From the NCBI GenBank assembly GCA_018242485.1, contig JAFEBV010000013.1, positions 1 through 64,000 on the forward strand: a DNA stretch of 64,000 bases, given 5' to 3'. Source of the DNA: Pseudomonadota bacterium. GTDB taxonomy: Bacteria; Pseudomonadota; Gammaproteobacteria; Xanthomonadales; Xanthomonadaceae. A program made the translations under genes and the position numbers. Positions 21,200 through 35,289 of this stretch are shown piece after piece. Every line of letters starts with the position of its first letter. The first letter of the stretch is position 1. The notes beneath the pieces are model-generated. The model ran no database searches. It saw nothing but the letters and a program-made list of their open reading frames with translations, and was not told where the DNA came from.

Positions 21200-22328
21200 A
21201 TGATCGAGACCAACCCGATCCGTTTCCGCATCGACGACCTGCGAGCCCGACTCACGTCGCTCCGGAGGTATCTTTGACTTCGACCACAAGGTCGAACGCC
21301 TCGAGGAAGTGAGCCGCGAGCTCGAGGATCCGAACATCTGGAACACCCCCGACAAGGCGCAGGCGCTGGGCAAGGAACGCGCCGCGCTGGATAAAGTTGT
21401 GGGTGGTATGCGCGTCATCACCGAGGGCTTGGACAACGCTGCCGAGTTGCTGGAACTGGCCGAGTCCGAGCGGGACGAAGCCACCGCGCAGGCGGTCGCC
21501 GCCGATGTCGAGGCGCAGGCGAAACACGTCGAGCAGCTCGAGTTCCGGCGGATGTTCTCCGGGCAGATGGACAGCGCCAACGCTTTCGTGGACATCCAGG
21601 CCGGCGCCGGCGGCACCGAGGCGCAGGACTGGGCGGAGATGCTGCTGCGCATGTACCTGCGCTGGTGCGAGGCGAAGGGCTGGAAGACCGAATTGCTGGA
21701 AGCCAGCGCCGGCGAGGTCGCGGGACTGAAATCCGCGAGTTTCGCCGTGCAGGGCGATCATGCCTACGGCTGGCTGAAGACCGAGATCGGTGTGCACCGG
21801 CTGGTGCGCAAGTCGCCATTCGACTCCGACAACCGTCGCCACACCAGCTTTACTTCGGTGTTCGTCGCCCCCGAGGTGGACGACGACATCGATATCGAGA
21901 TCAATCCGGCCGATCTGAAAACCGATGTGTACCGTTCATCGGGCGCGGGTGGTCAGCACGTCAACAAGACCGAATCGGCGGTGCGCATCACCCATGTGCC
22001 CAGTGGCGTGGTGGTGGCCTGCCAGACCGAGCGCAGCCAACACGCCAACCGCGATCGCGCGATGAAGATGCTCAAAGCCAAGTTGTACGAAATCGAGATC
22101 CAGAAACGCAATGCAGAGAAGGACAAGGTGGAGGCCACCAAGTCCGACATCGGCTGGGGCAGCCAGATCCGCAACTACGTGCTCGACCAGTCGCGGATCA
22201 AGGATCTGCGCACCGGCGTCGAGCGCTCGGACACGCAGAAGGTGCTCGATGGAGATCTGGACGAGTTCATCGAGGCCAGCCTGAAAGCGGGGCTGGAAGC
22301 TGGAGCCAAGCGCGCCGGCGCGGTGTGA
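21200..22328 (+). CDS. prfB: Peptide chain release factor 2 (programmed +1 frameshift)
   Basis: RF2, which terminates translation at UGA and UAA. It is read as 25 codons from the ATG at 21200 up to CTT (21272-21274), a +1 shift at the in-frame TGA (21275-21277), then from GAC at 21276 to 22328, giving 375 residues. The catalytic GGQ is in [18 protein letters not shown] and the stop-codon-reading SPF in [15 protein letters not shown]. Synthesis is autoregulated: low RF2 favours the shift. lysS follows after 77 bp, as in many proteobacteria. Confidence 0.97.
21260..21278 (+). promoter_or_regulatory. prfB programmed frameshift site
   Basis: CTCCGGAGGTATCTTTGAC: an internal Shine-Dalgarno-like GGAGG, three bases, then CTT TGA C. 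This is the standard RF2 autoregulatory +1 frameshift signal. Confidence 0.97.
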
Positions 22329-22405
22329 TCGCAGGCTTTTTGTCATCAATGCAATGAGTGTTTGAAAGAAATTGTGGATTCCTTCGATACGCAGACCCGA
22401 CGGCC

Positions 22406-23917
<1,512 letters not shown>

Positions 23918-24113
23918 GGGGCTATTGCGAGGGGCCGTTCAGGAGCCTGGCATCGACCGGTATAGCCTGTCTGATGTTCGACCCGTCGTGCGCTGCCGAC
24001 AAGACATGGCGCAAACCACGACCCTCATGCCGCACCGCACTGTGGAGATTGCGCGGCTCCCGACGTATGCTCACCCCGGACGACGGCATTTGAGCGCTGC
24101 GAAGGGGTAAGCC

Positions 24114-25166
24114 ATGAATGTATTGATCGTCGACGACCAGCAATCTGCCCGTGACCTGATACGGGCCATCCTGCAGCAAATGTCCGGGCTGTCGATCATG
24201 GATTTCGAGAATCCGGCCGATGCGCTGCATTCGACCGACCACTTCCGGCCTGACCTGGTTCTGCTCGACTACCGCATGCCCGGCATGGACGGGCTCGAGT
24301 TCGCCCGCCGCTTCCGTGCGCCGCTCAACCACCGCGACGTGCCAATCGTACTGGTCACCGTGGTCGGTGATGAACCCGTGCGTCAGGCCGCGCTTGACGC
24401 CGGCATCATTGATTTCGTCACCAAGCCGATCAAGCCGCGCGAAATGCGCGCGCGTTGCCATAATCTGTTGCAGTTGCGGCAGTTCAGCGAGGGCAACAAA
24501 CAGCGCGCGCTCTCGCTCGAGCAGCGGCTGCTCGCGAGCATGCACGAGGTGCAGGAGCGCGAACGCGAAACATTGACCCGGCTGGCGCGCGTCATCGAGT
24601 GCCGCGACACCGGCACGAGCGCCTACCTTGAGCGAATGTCGCATCTCGCGGGTCTGGTCGCCGATGGCCTGGGCATGAGCGACGAGGAAGTGCGCACGGT
24701 AGAACTGGCGGCGCCGCTGCACGATCTGGGCAAGATCGCCATCCCGGACGCGATCCTGCTCAAGCGGGGGCCACTGACCGAAGACGAGACCGCGGTGATG
24801 CGACGCCATCCCGAGATCGGCCACGAATTGCTCAGCGACAGTTCCAACCGCTTCATCCTGACCAGTTCCCTGATCGCGCTTCGGCACCACGAGAAGTACG
24901 ACGGTAGCGGCTATCCGGATGGGCTCGCAGGCGAGCAGATCCCGATCCACGCGCGGATCGTCGCCGTTGCCGACGTGCTCGATGCCCTGCTGTCGCCACG
25001 CCCCTACAAGGAAGCCTGGACGCTGGATCGCGCGTTGCGCTACATCCACGAGCAGCGCGGACGGCATTTCGACCCGGACTGCGTCGATGCCCTGCTGCGC
25101 GACGAGCGGCACGTCGCCGAGGTCTGCGCACGCTATTCGACGAGGGCACGCAACGACCTTTCCTGA
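24114..25166 (+). CDS. rpfG: Response regulator with HD-GYP c-di-GMP phosphodiesterase domain
   Basis: A 350-residue RpfG. The receiver domain (residues 1-120) has the acidic pair in IVDDQ and phosphoacceptor Asp52 in LLDYRMPG. The HD-GYP domain (about 150-350) has HDLGKIAIPD near residue 203 and HHEKYDGSGYP near 259. The family hydrolyses cyclic di-GMP when RpfC signals that DSF is present, switching cells from biofilm to dispersal and virulence programmes. A good ribosome binding site (AAGGGG) precedes the ATG. rpfC follows after 15 nt with no rpfH between. Confidence 0.95.
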   Translation: MNVLIVDDQQSARDLIRAILQQMSGLSIMDFENPADALHSTDHFRPDLVLLDYRMPGMDGLEFARRFRAPLNHRDVPIVLVTVVGDEPVRQAALDAGIIDFVTKPIKPREMRARCHNLLQLRQFSEGNKQRALSLEQRLLASMHEVQERERETLTRLARVIECRDTGTSAYLERMSHLAGLVADGLGMSDEEVRTVELAAPLHDLGKIAIPDAILLKRGPLTEDETAVMRRHPEIGHELLSDSSNRFILTSSLIALRHHEKYDGSGYPDGLAGEQIPIHARIVAVADVLDALLSPRPYKEAWTLDRALRYIHEQRGRHFDPDCVDALLRDERHVAEVCARYSTRARNDLS

Positions 25167-25181
25167 CACTACGGAAATCGC

Positions 25182-27374
25182 GTGAATGCGCTGCTGCAGG
25201 ATGTCCGCGATCGCCTGAAGCGACGGGAGGACAGCGAGCACCAGCAGATCATCGTGCGGCTGGTCATCACCCTGCTGTTCTTCGCCTACGTGTTCTTCAC
25301 CAACGCGCACACGCCGCGGTCGCCGCCCGTGGCTGCGCTGCTGTACGCGGTGGCTGTCGTCGAACTCGTGAGTTGCGCGGCCCTGATGCGGCAGGTGCTG
25401 CGCCACCCGGGGCCGTCGCACCCGCGCCGTCTGCTCGGCATGATCCTCGACTACAGTTCGATCTCCACCCTGATGGTCGTGGATGGCGAACGCACCGCAC
25501 TGCTGTATGTGGTGCTGATGTGGGTGACGGTCGGCAACGGCTTGCGCTACGGGGAACGTTACCTGCGGCTCGCAGTGGTTCACGCGATGGTCGCGTTCGG
25601 ATGGGTGATGGTACTCACGCCGTACTGGAGAACGAATCACTACCTCGGCTGGGGCCTGTGGTTCGGACTGGCCGCGATCCCGATGTATCTCGCCAGCTTG
25701 CTGCGTGCGCTGAACCATGCGATCGACGAGGCCCGACGCGCGAATGCGGCCAAGACACGCTTCGTGGCGACCATGAGCCACGAGCTGCGCTCGCCGCTCA
25801 ACGGCATCATTGGCATGTCCGAAGTGCTGGCCAGCACGCGCCTGAGTGCCGAGCAGCGCGAATGCGCGGAGGTGATCCAGACTTCGGCCCAAGCCCTGCT
25901 GCTGATGGTCGAGGACGTGCTCAATTTCGCCGCGATCGAGGCCGGCAAGCTGCAGCGCAGAGATGGCGTGTTCTCGTTGCGTGAGCAGGTCCGGAAGGTG
26001 CGCACCGTGCTGCTGCCGCTGGCTGCGTCGAAGGGGCTGCAACTGATCGTGCGGGTGGAGGACGGGATTCCCGACAAGATCGTCGGCGACTCGGGCCACC
26101 TCACCCAGATCTTGCTCAACCTGATGAACAACGCGCTCAAGTTCACCGAAAACGGATCGGTGAGCCTGGAAATCCTTGCGTCCGGCGAAAGCATCGGCGA
26201 GTGCAGGATGCTGCGCTTCTCGATCCGCGATACCGGCATCGGCATTCCAGCCGCCGATCGCGAGCGCATCTTCAAGCCGTTTGAGCAGATCGACAGCGGT
26301 TCCAGCCGTCGCCATGGCGGCACGGGCCTCGGAATCACCATCACCAAGACCCTGGTCGACATGCTCGAAGGGAACATCGGCCTGGAGGACAACCCGGGAG
26401 GCGGTACCCATTTCTGGGTCGATCTGCCGTTCCGGCAGACCGAGCAGGCCCGCCGCGCGCTTGCGGCTGGCGAAGGGCAGGGCGAGGCTGGTGGCGATGC
26501 GGTCGGTGTCGGCGCCCAAGTCATCTCGATGGACAACCCGCTCGTGCGCCATCGCGCGCGCGTGCGTTCCCTGCGGTTGCTCGTTGCGGACGACCTGCCT
26601 TCCAACAGAACCGTGCTTCGGCGGCTGCTTGAACGTGCGGGGCATGAGGTGGTGTTCGCCTGCAACGGCGAGGAGGCGCTGGAGGCGCTTGCCTCGACCG
26701 ACCTGGACGCGGCCATCCTCGACCTGCACATGCCCGACATCAGCGGCGTGGACGTGATGAAGCAGGCGCGCATCATGCAGGCGGGGAGCCAGCGGCGCAC
26801 ACCGATCGTCGTGCTCAGCGCGGACGTGACGGTGGAGACGATGCGCGAGGTCGAGGCGGTCGGCGCTTTCGCCTTCCTGAGCAAGCCGGTCGTGATCGAG
26901 CGCCTGCTCGACATTCTCGCGCGGATCGCCGAATCCGATGGGACGCAGGAGCGAGGATCGACAGGTGCAGTCGACGAGTCGCCCCGGGGCGGCGTGCTGC
27001 AGGATCTGCTGGAGATGGACATCGACGCCGAGGTCGTGCGCGGTTTGCTCGACCAGAGCTTGAAAGAGGCTGCGCGCTGTCTTTCGCGGTTCGAGCAAGC
27101 GGCGGCAACTCGCACCTGGGAGGAAGTCCGTGAGGCCTTGCATGCTTTCAAGGGCGTGGCGCTGAATCTGGGCGCTACAGCGCTCGCCGAGCGCTGTGCC
27201 GCGCTGATGCGCGAGACCGATGGGGTGCTCGCGACGTGCTGGCGGCGCGAACTGGGGGAACTCAGTCGCTTGCTGGAGGCATCCGCCGCCGCGCTGAACA
27301 GCCGGATCCGCGTGGTCGCCGCCGACGCCAACAAGCCATCCGACGGCGCATCCGGGGACGCGCCGCCGTCCTGA
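25182..27374 (+). CDS. rpfC: Hybrid sensor histidine kinase RpfC (DSF receptor)
   Basis: A 730-residue hybrid kinase. About five membrane segments at residues 20-175 form the sensor input. The HisKA helix carries His200 in FVATMSHELRSPLNG, the ATPase has LLNLMNNALKFTENG and DTGIGIPAADRERIF, the receiver has Asp514 in AILDLHMPD, and a C-terminal Hpt domain has His654 in ALHAFKGVALNLGA. These positions are close to those recalled for Xanthomonas RpfC. It senses DSF, relays phosphate to RpfG and restrains RpfF by binding. The start is a GTG with GGAAA upstream. It is convergent with rpfF, 9 bp between stops. Confidence 0.95.
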   Translation: MNALLQDVRDRLKRREDSEHQQIIVRLVITLLFFAYVFFTNAHTPRSPPVAALLYAVAVVELVSCAALMRQVLRHPGPSHPRRLLGMILDYSSISTLMVVDGERTALLYVVLMWVTVGNGLRYGERYLRLAVVHAMVAFGWVMVLTPYWRTNHYLGWGLWFGLAAIPMYLASLLRALNHAIDEARRANAAKTRFVATMSHELRSPLNGIIGMSEVLASTRLSAEQRECAEVIQTSAQALLLMVEDVLNFAAIEAGKLQRRDGVFSLREQVRKVRTVLLPLAASKGLQLIVRVEDGIPDKIVGDSGHLTQILLNLMNNALKFTENGSVSLEILASGESIGECRMLRFSIRDTGIGIPAADRERIFKPFEQIDSGSSRRHGGTGLGITITKTLVDMLEGNIGLEDNPGGGTHFWVDLPFRQTEQARRALAAGEGQGEAGGDAVGVGAQVISMDNPLVRHRARVRSLRLLVADDLPSNRTVLRRLLERAGHEVVFACNGEEALEALASTDLDAAILDLHMPDISGVDVMKQARIMQAGSQRRTPIVVLSADVTVETMREVEAVGAFAFLSKPVVIERLLDILARIAESDGTQERGSTGAVDESPRGGVLQDLLEMDIDAEVVRGLLDQSLKEAARCLSRFEQAAATRTWEEVREALHAFKGVALNLGATALAERCAALMRETDGVLATCWRRELGELSRLLEASAAALNSRIRVVAADANKPSDGASGDAPPS

Positions 27375-27383
27375 ATATCGCGT

Positions 27384-28292
27384 TCATGACGCGGGCAACA
27401 TGGCGGGAGTCGCCATCGTCCCGATTTGCGCGCGCTTTCCCTGCGCCTTGACCAGCCGTTCCATCGTGCGCAGCGATTTCTCCCCGAGCTGGAGCGCGGT
27501 ATCGACCCATATCCCGGTGATCCGCATCAATTCGTCGAGGTGGCATGCGGCGGTTCCGCGCACGACCTCGTGCATCGCGCTGCGTGCATGCGGGATGCGG
27601 CGGTGGTTGCGGATCACGTCGTGAACCACGCGTACGCCTTCTCCCTTCGGTGCGAGTACGTCGACGAGGCCGAGTTTGTGCAATTCCTCGGCGGAATGAA
27701 CCCGACCTTCGAGCATCAGCTTCTCGGCCGTGCGGGGACTGACGCGTTCGCACAGGAAGCTGTAGGCGCCCATGCCGGGGAACAGGTCGAAGAGCACCTC
27801 GGGCAGGCCCATGCCGACGCCTTCCTCGGCGACGATCGTGTGGCAGCTCAGCGCGGCCTCGAAGCCGCCGCCGAGTGCGTCGCCCTGGACAAGAGCGATG
27901 GTATGGGCGCGTCCCCCGAGGCCGTCGTGGAAGGCATGCACCCCCTGCACGCAACGACGCGCGTAAGTCAGCAGGCCGGCGCGGTCGCGGCGGCGGATCG
28001 CCTCGCAGAACAAGGCGAGGTCGCCGCCGAGATTGAAGACGTCGCTACAGGATGCCAGCACGACATGGGCGAGGCCGCCGGCCGCATTACTCGACTCGAT
28101 CTCGAGCCGGCGCGTGAGCACCCGCTGGTAGTCGAGGATGTTTCCGATGAGTTCCGGGCGGAAACAGGCCCGCCCGGGACATTGCTGGAGGTCGGCGTGC
28201 ATGGACATCCAGTAGATGGCTCTGTCGGGCTGTTCCTCTATGCGCAGTGTCGGGCACGTGTAGCGGGGTATGAGAAGTTCGACGGGAGGCAT
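27384..28292 (-). CDS. rpfF: DSF synthase RpfF (crotonase family)
   Basis: A 302-residue enoyl-CoA-hydratase-fold enzyme that makes diffusible signal factor (cis-2-unsaturated fatty acids) from acyl-ACP. The two catalytic glutamates are present: Glu145 in GDALGGGFEAALS and Glu165 in GLPEVLFDLFPGMGA, spaced 20 residues apart as in the known enzyme. The N-terminus is about 13 residues longer than recalled for Xanthomonas RpfF. The ATG at 28292 (MPPVELLIPRY) is preferred; upstream codons in frame are low-complexity. It converges on rpfC, and rpfB lies upstream behind a terminator-like hairpin. Confidence 0.95.
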   Translation of the reverse strand: MPPVELLIPRYTCPTLRIEEQPDRAIYWMSMHADLQQCPGRACFRPELIGNILDYQRVLTRRLEIESSNAAGGLAHVVLASCSDVFNLGGDLALFCEAIRRRDRAGLLTYARRCVQGVHAFHDGLGGRAHTIALVQGDALGGGFEAALSCHTIVAEEGVGMGLPEVLFDLFPGMGAYSFLCERVSPRTAEKLMLEGRVHSAEELHKLGLVDVLAPKGEGVRVVHDVIRNHRRIPHARSAMHEVVRGTAACHLDELMRITGIWVDTALQLGEKSLRTMERLVKAQGKRAQIGTMATPAMLPAS

Positions 28293-28418
28293 GGCGAAGG
28301 TCCTGGATGGTGGTGTCGACCTCATGGAGCGCGCAGCGGTCGGCATGCTCGGGGTAACGGGCGCCCGCACCGATTCTTGCGCGATGTGTTGAAGTCCACA
28401 ACCGTGCCGCCGGCAACA

Positions 28419-28444
28419 GAAGGCCCGAGTGGATGCGGGCCTTC
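28419..28444 (-). terminator. Terminator-like hairpin after rpfB
   Basis: GAAGGCCCG pairs perfectly with CGGGCCTTC around an 8-nt loop, 29 bp past the rpfB stop. It separates rpfB from rpfF, so rpfF probably has its own promoter in 28293-28418. Confidence 0.6.
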
Positions 28445-28473
28445 GGGTGCTGCATGGAAGGATTCGTCTGCGT

Positions 28474-30153
28474 CTACTTCGTTGCCGCTGCGTCCCTGAG
28501 TTCGCGGCGCAGGATCTTGCCGACGTTGGTCTTGGGCAACTCGGTGCGGAACTCGATGTAGCGCGGCTGCTTGTAGCCGGTGAGGTTCTCCTTGCAGAAG
28601 GCCTTCACCGCGTCGGCGGTGAGGTTCGGATCCTTCTTCACGATCACCACCTTCACGGCTTCGCCCGACTTCTCGTCGGGCACGCCGACCGCGGCCACTT
28701 CCATCACCCCGGGCATCTGCGCGATCACGTCTTCGATCTCGTTGGGGTACACGTTGAAACCCGACACGAGGATCATGTCCTTCTTGCGATCGACGATGTA
28801 GAAGTAGCCCTTGTCGTCCATCTTCGCCATGTCGCCGGTGCGCAGCCAGCCCTCGGCGTCGATCACCTTGGCGGTTTCCTCCGGGCGCTGCCAGTAGCCC
28901 TTCATCACCTGCGGGCCCTTGATGCACAGCTCGCCGACTTCGCCCACCGGCAGCACCTTGCCATCGTCGTCCTTCAGGCACATGTCGGTGGAGGGCGCCG
29001 GCATGCCGATCGAGCCGTTGTACTCCTTCATGTCCAGCGGGTTGACGCTGGCCGCGGGCGAGGTCTCGGTCAAGCCATAGGCTTCGATCAGGGTGCAGCC
29101 GGTGACCTTCTTCCAGCGCTCGGCCACCGCGCGCTGCACCGCCATGCCGCCGCCCATGGTCAGGTGCAGCTTGCTGAAATCGACCTGGTCGAAACCCGGC
29201 GTGTTGAGCAGGCCGTTGAACAGGGTGTTGACGCCGGTGAGGCAGGTGAAGCCGCTGGTCTTGAGCTCACGTACGAAGCCGGGCATGTCGCGCGGGTTGG
29301 TGATCAGGTGGTTGAGGCCGCCGATCTTCATGAAGATCAGGCAGTTCGAGGTCAGCGAAAAGATGTGGTACAGCGGCAGGGCGGTGATGATGATCTCCTG
29401 CCCGGGCTTGAGGTTGCTGCCGATCCACGAGCCGGCCTGCTGCATGTTGGCGACGATGTTGCGGTGGGTGAGCATCGCGCCCTTGGACACGCCGGTGGTG
29501 CCGCCGGTGTATTGCAGGAAGGCAATGTCGCCGGCGTCGATGTCCACCCGCGGCAGATTGTGGCGGCGGCCGCGACGCAGCGCCTCCTCGAAGCGGATCG
29601 CGCCGGGGATCTTGAACGGCGGCACCTGCTTCTTCACGTACTTTAGGACGAAGTTGATGATCAGTCCCTTCGGGAAGCGCAGCATGTCGCCCACGCCGGT
29701 GGTGATGACCTGCTGGATGCCGGTATCGGCGAGCACTTCCTGCACGGTGCTGGCGAAGTTGTCCACCACCACGATGGCCTTCGCGCCGGAGTCCTTCATC
29801 TGGTGCTTGAGTTCGCGCGCGGTGTACAGCGGATTGGTGTTGACCACGATCAGGCCGGCACGCAGGGTGCCGAAGATCACCACCGGGTACTGCAACAGGT
29901 TGGGCATCATCACCGCGACGCGGTCGCCCTTCTTCAGCCGCAGGTCGTGCAGCAGGTAGGCCGCGAACTGGCTGCTCAGACGATCCAGATCGCCGTAGGT
30001 GAGGGTGGTGCCGAAGTTGCGGTAGGCGGGGCGGTCGCGGTACTTCTGGCACGAGGACTCGAGCACCGCGACGATGTTCTTGAACTCGTCGAGGTTCACC
30101 TCTGCCGGCACGCCCGGCGGATAGTGGGCCAGCCACGGACGGTTGTCGGTCAT
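28474..30153 (-). CDS. rpfB: Long-chain fatty acid-CoA ligase RpfB
   Basis: A 559-residue FadD-type acyl-CoA ligase (EC 6.2.1.3). AMP-binding motifs: [32 protein letters not shown], and the linker [24 protein letters not shown] (given in parts: [16 protein letters not shown]), ending with the catalytic Lys in [12 protein letters not shown]. In xanthomonads RpfB activates free fatty acids and takes part in DSF turnover. The ATG at 30153 ([16 protein letters not shown]) matches the FadD N-terminus; upstream residues are likely untranslated. It is upstream of rpfF on the same strand, with acnA further upstream. Confidence 0.93.
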   Translation of the reverse strand: MTDNRPWLAHYPPGVPAEVNLDEFKNIVAVLESSCQKYRDRPAYRNFGTTLTYGDLDRLSSQFAAYLLHDLRLKKGDRVAVMMPNLLQYPVVIFGTLRAGLIVVNTNPLYTARELKHQMKDSGAKAIVVVDNFASTVQEVLADTGIQQVITTGVGDMLRFPKGLIINFVLKYVKKQVPPFKIPGAIRFEEALRRGRRHNLPRVDIDAGDIAFLQYTGGTTGVSKGAMLTHRNIVANMQQAGSWIGSNLKPGQEIIITALPLYHIFSLTSNCLIFMKIGGLNHLITNPRDMPGFVRELKTSGFTCLTGVNTLFNGLLNTPGFDQVDFSKLHLTMGGGMAVQRAVAERWKKVTGCTLIEAYGLTETSPAASVNPLDMKEYNGSIGMPAPSTDMCLKDDDGKVLPVGEVGELCIKGPQVMKGYWQRPEETAKVIDAEGWLRTGDMAKMDDKGYFYIVDRKKDMILVSGFNVYPNEIEDVIAQMPGVMEVAAVGVPDEKSGEAVKVVIVKKDPNLTADAVKAFCKENLTGYKQPRYIEFRTELPKTNVGKILRRELRDAAATK

Positions 30154-30346
30154 GCCGGATTCTCCCCGCGCGAATGCGTTGCAGGGATTGGAGCATAGCC
30201 TCAAGGGGCTGGCAACACACGCGCTGTATGCGTTGGGTGTGGGCGCGCGCGGATTGTTCCCGCATCCGCCCTCATCCGGCGCGACACATCACCTGTCCAG
30301 ACAGCAATGCCCTTGACTGCGGCATTGGCTGCGCTGGAAGTCCTTT

Positions 30347-30447
30347 CCCTCATCCGGCGCTACGCGCCACCTTCCCCCGGAGGGGGAAGGGAAAGGCGCC
30401 TCTCCCTCCGGGAGAGGCCGACGCGCCGCAGGCGCGGCGGGTGAGGG
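30347..30447. repeat. Xanthomonad-type compound palindromic repeat, copy 2
   Basis: Same layout as 7421-7524: CCCTCATCCGGCGC at the left, GCGGCGGGTGAGGG at the right, with inner hairpins CTTCCCCC/GGGGGAAG and CCTCTCCC/GGGAGAGG. A truncated start of a third copy (CCCTCATCCGGCGC) is at about 30269-30282. Confidence 0.8.
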
Positions 30448-30472
30448 CGGGCAGTCGGTAGCGTGGTGTCAT

Positions 30473-30507
30473 CCCGCGCCACTGGCGCGGGCGGGGCTTC
30501 CGCCCGA
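30473..30507 (-). terminator. Tandem GC-rich hairpins after acnA
   Basis: CCCGCGCC/GGCGCGGG (30473-30491) and a second small stem GGGCGG/CCGCCC just before it on the minus strand. They lie immediately downstream of the acnA stop and may terminate it; no clear T run is seen. Confidence 0.35.
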
Positions 30508-30512
30508 TGTGA

Positions 30513-33269
<2,757 letters not shown>

Positions 33270-33517
33270 GGAGGGCTCCGAAGGCGGGGACTTGGGGCGG
33301 GCGGAACGCGGGCCTTGCAACCGATAATTATGCAGGAAAGCCATAGCGGTCGCAGGAATTCGCCCGTATCGACGAAGCCGACATATCCTGGATGTGCCTG
33401 CTGCATGCACGCGCTGTCGAGCATGCCCATTCCCCGCGCACGCGTTGCGTGAGCGGTTGACGCGCCGGCATGGGGGCGTGGACGATGCGGTTTCTTCCGT
33501 GTTGTGGCGATCACCGC
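33270..33517. other. Divergent intergenic region acnA/aidB-like
   Basis: 248 bp between divergent genes, expected to hold both promoters. I see no repeat element and no convincing promoter pair. In-frame starts for the downstream gene occur at 33470 and 33485 but look less likely than 33518. Confidence 0.35.
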
Positions 33518-35176
33518 ATGCGCACGCTGCTGCGCTTTTCCACCCATGTCGTGGACAACCAACCGCCACCGCTGGCGGCACACGATGCTTTCGCCACCGA
33601 CACCGCGTTGCGCGAGGCGCTGGCGCGCGAAGGCGGGGCTTGGGGTGAACCTGAAGTCGCCGCCTACGGAAAGTTGGCGGGCGGCGAATTGCGCGAATGT
33701 GCGCGGCTGGCCAATGCGCACCGCCCGCAGTTGCGCACGCACGACCGCTATGGCCAGCGCATCGACGAGGTCGAGTTCCATCCGGCCTACCACCGGCTGA
33801 TGGCCTGCGCCATTGAGCATGGCGTGACCGGCTTCGCATGGCGGCATGCCGAACGTCCCGGTGCGCACGTCGTGCGCGCGGCGCTGATGTATCTGCATTA
33901 TCAGGCCGACCAGGGCAGTGCTTGCCCGCTGACGATGACCTATGCCTGCGTGCCGGCACTGCGCCACGCGCCGGAGTTGGCGCAGTCATGGCTGCCGCGG
34001 ATCGTCGCGCCGCACTACGACGGCCGCCACGTGCCGGCGTGGGACAAGCCCGGCAACACCATCGGCATGGGCATGACCGAGAAGCAGGGTGGTTCGGACG
34101 TGCGCGCGAACACGACCAGAGCAACACCCATCGGCGATGGCCTGTACGAACTGGTCGGGCACAAGTGGTTTTTCTCCGCACCGATGAGCGATGCGTTTCT
34201 CGTCACCGCGCAAACCGAAGCGGGGACGACCTGCTTCCTGTTGCCGCGTTACGCGCCCGATGGCTCGCGCAACGCGCTGCGCCTGCAACGCCTGAAAGAC
34301 AAGCTCGGCGACTGGAGCAACGCCAGTAGCGAAGTGGAGTTCGCCGGTGCGCTGGCGTGGCGCGTCGGCGCGGAAGGGCGAGGCATCGCGACGATTCTGG
34401 AGATGGTCGGGCTCACCCGTCAGGACTGCCTGCTCGGTTCGGCGGCACTGATGCGGCAGGCGCTGGTGCTGGCGCTGCATCATGTACGGCATCGCCGTGC
34501 GTTCGGCGCGTTGCTGCTCGACCAGCCGCTGATGCGCGCCGTGCTCGCCGATCTCGCCATGGAATCGGAAGCCGCGACCGCGCTGGCCTTTCGCGTTGCC
34601 AGTGCGGTGGATGCCGGTGCGCGCGATCCGCGCGAGGCCGCCTTCGCCCGCGTCGCCACCGCGATCGGAAAGTACTGGGTGTGCAAGCGCGCACCGGGTT
34701 TCGTCAATGAGGCACAGGAATGTCTCGGTGGCACCGGCTACATCGAGGAATCCGAATTGCCGCGGCTGTACCGGCAAGCGCCGGTGAATTCGATCTGGGA
34801 GGGCAGCGGCAACATCCAGTGCCTCGACGTGCTGCGCGCATTGCAGCGCGAATCCGAATGCGTACAAGCGCTGACCGAGGAGTTGGCCATGGCGCGCGGC
34901 GAACATTCGGCACTCGACGCGGCCGCCGCCGAGATCGGCATGGCGTTGACCGTGCCGACCGACTTTGCACCCGAGCGCGCACGCTGGCTGGTCGAACGCC
35001 TGGCTCTGTGTTTGCAGGCCGGATTGTTGTTCCGGGGTGGCCACGCGGAGATCGCTGCCGCCTTCTGCGCCAGCCGCTTGCAGGGTGCCGGTGGATTGAC
35101 CTACGGCGTGCTGCCCGCCGGCGCACCGATTGACGCGCTGCTGGCGCGCGCTTGGCCCGAGACTGCGGCGGGCTGA
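33518..35176 (+). CDS. aidB: AidB-like acyl-CoA dehydrogenase family protein
   Basis: A 552-residue flavoprotein closely resembling E. coli AidB, the alkylation-response member of the acyl-CoA dehydrogenase family. Shared stretches: [10 protein letters not shown] (AidB TMTFAATPLL), [54 protein letters not shown] and [19 protein letters not shown]. AidB binds FAD and DNA and has weak isovaleryl-CoA dehydrogenase activity. The ATG at 33518 ([19 protein letters not shown]) best matches the E. coli N-terminus (HTVFNQPIPL). It stands alone between divergent acnA and the next membrane protein. Confidence 0.88.
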   Translation: MRTLLRFSTHVVDNQPPPLAAHDAFATDTALREALAREGGAWGEPEVAAYGKLAGGELRECARLANAHRPQLRTHDRYGQRIDEVEFHPAYHRLMACAIEHGVTGFAWRHAERPGAHVVRAALMYLHYQADQGSACPLTMTYACVPALRHAPELAQSWLPRIVAPHYDGRHVPAWDKPGNTIGMGMTEKQGGSDVRANTTRATPIGDGLYELVGHKWFFSAPMSDAFLVTAQTEAGTTCFLLPRYAPDGSRNALRLQRLKDKLGDWSNASSEVEFAGALAWRVGAEGRGIATILEMVGLTRQDCLLGSAALMRQALVLALHHVRHRRAFGALLLDQPLMRAVLADLAMESEAATALAFRVASAVDAGARDPREAAFARVATAIGKYWVCKRAPGFVNEAQECLGGTGYIEESELPRLYRQAPVNSIWEGSGNIQCLDVLRALQRESECVQALTEELAMARGEHSALDAAAAEIGMALTVPTDFAPERARWLVERLALCLQAGLLFRGGHAEIAAAFCASRLQGAGGLTYGVLPAGAPIDALLARAWPETAAG

Positions 35177-35289
35177 AAGGCGATACGAAGGCTGTGCGAT
35201 ATCGCCGTCGAAGGCTGGCAACGAGATGACCGGTGTCCCGTCGTGCGATGATCGCAGTCACGTTTGACCCTGCGAGCAAGCCCGCAACC

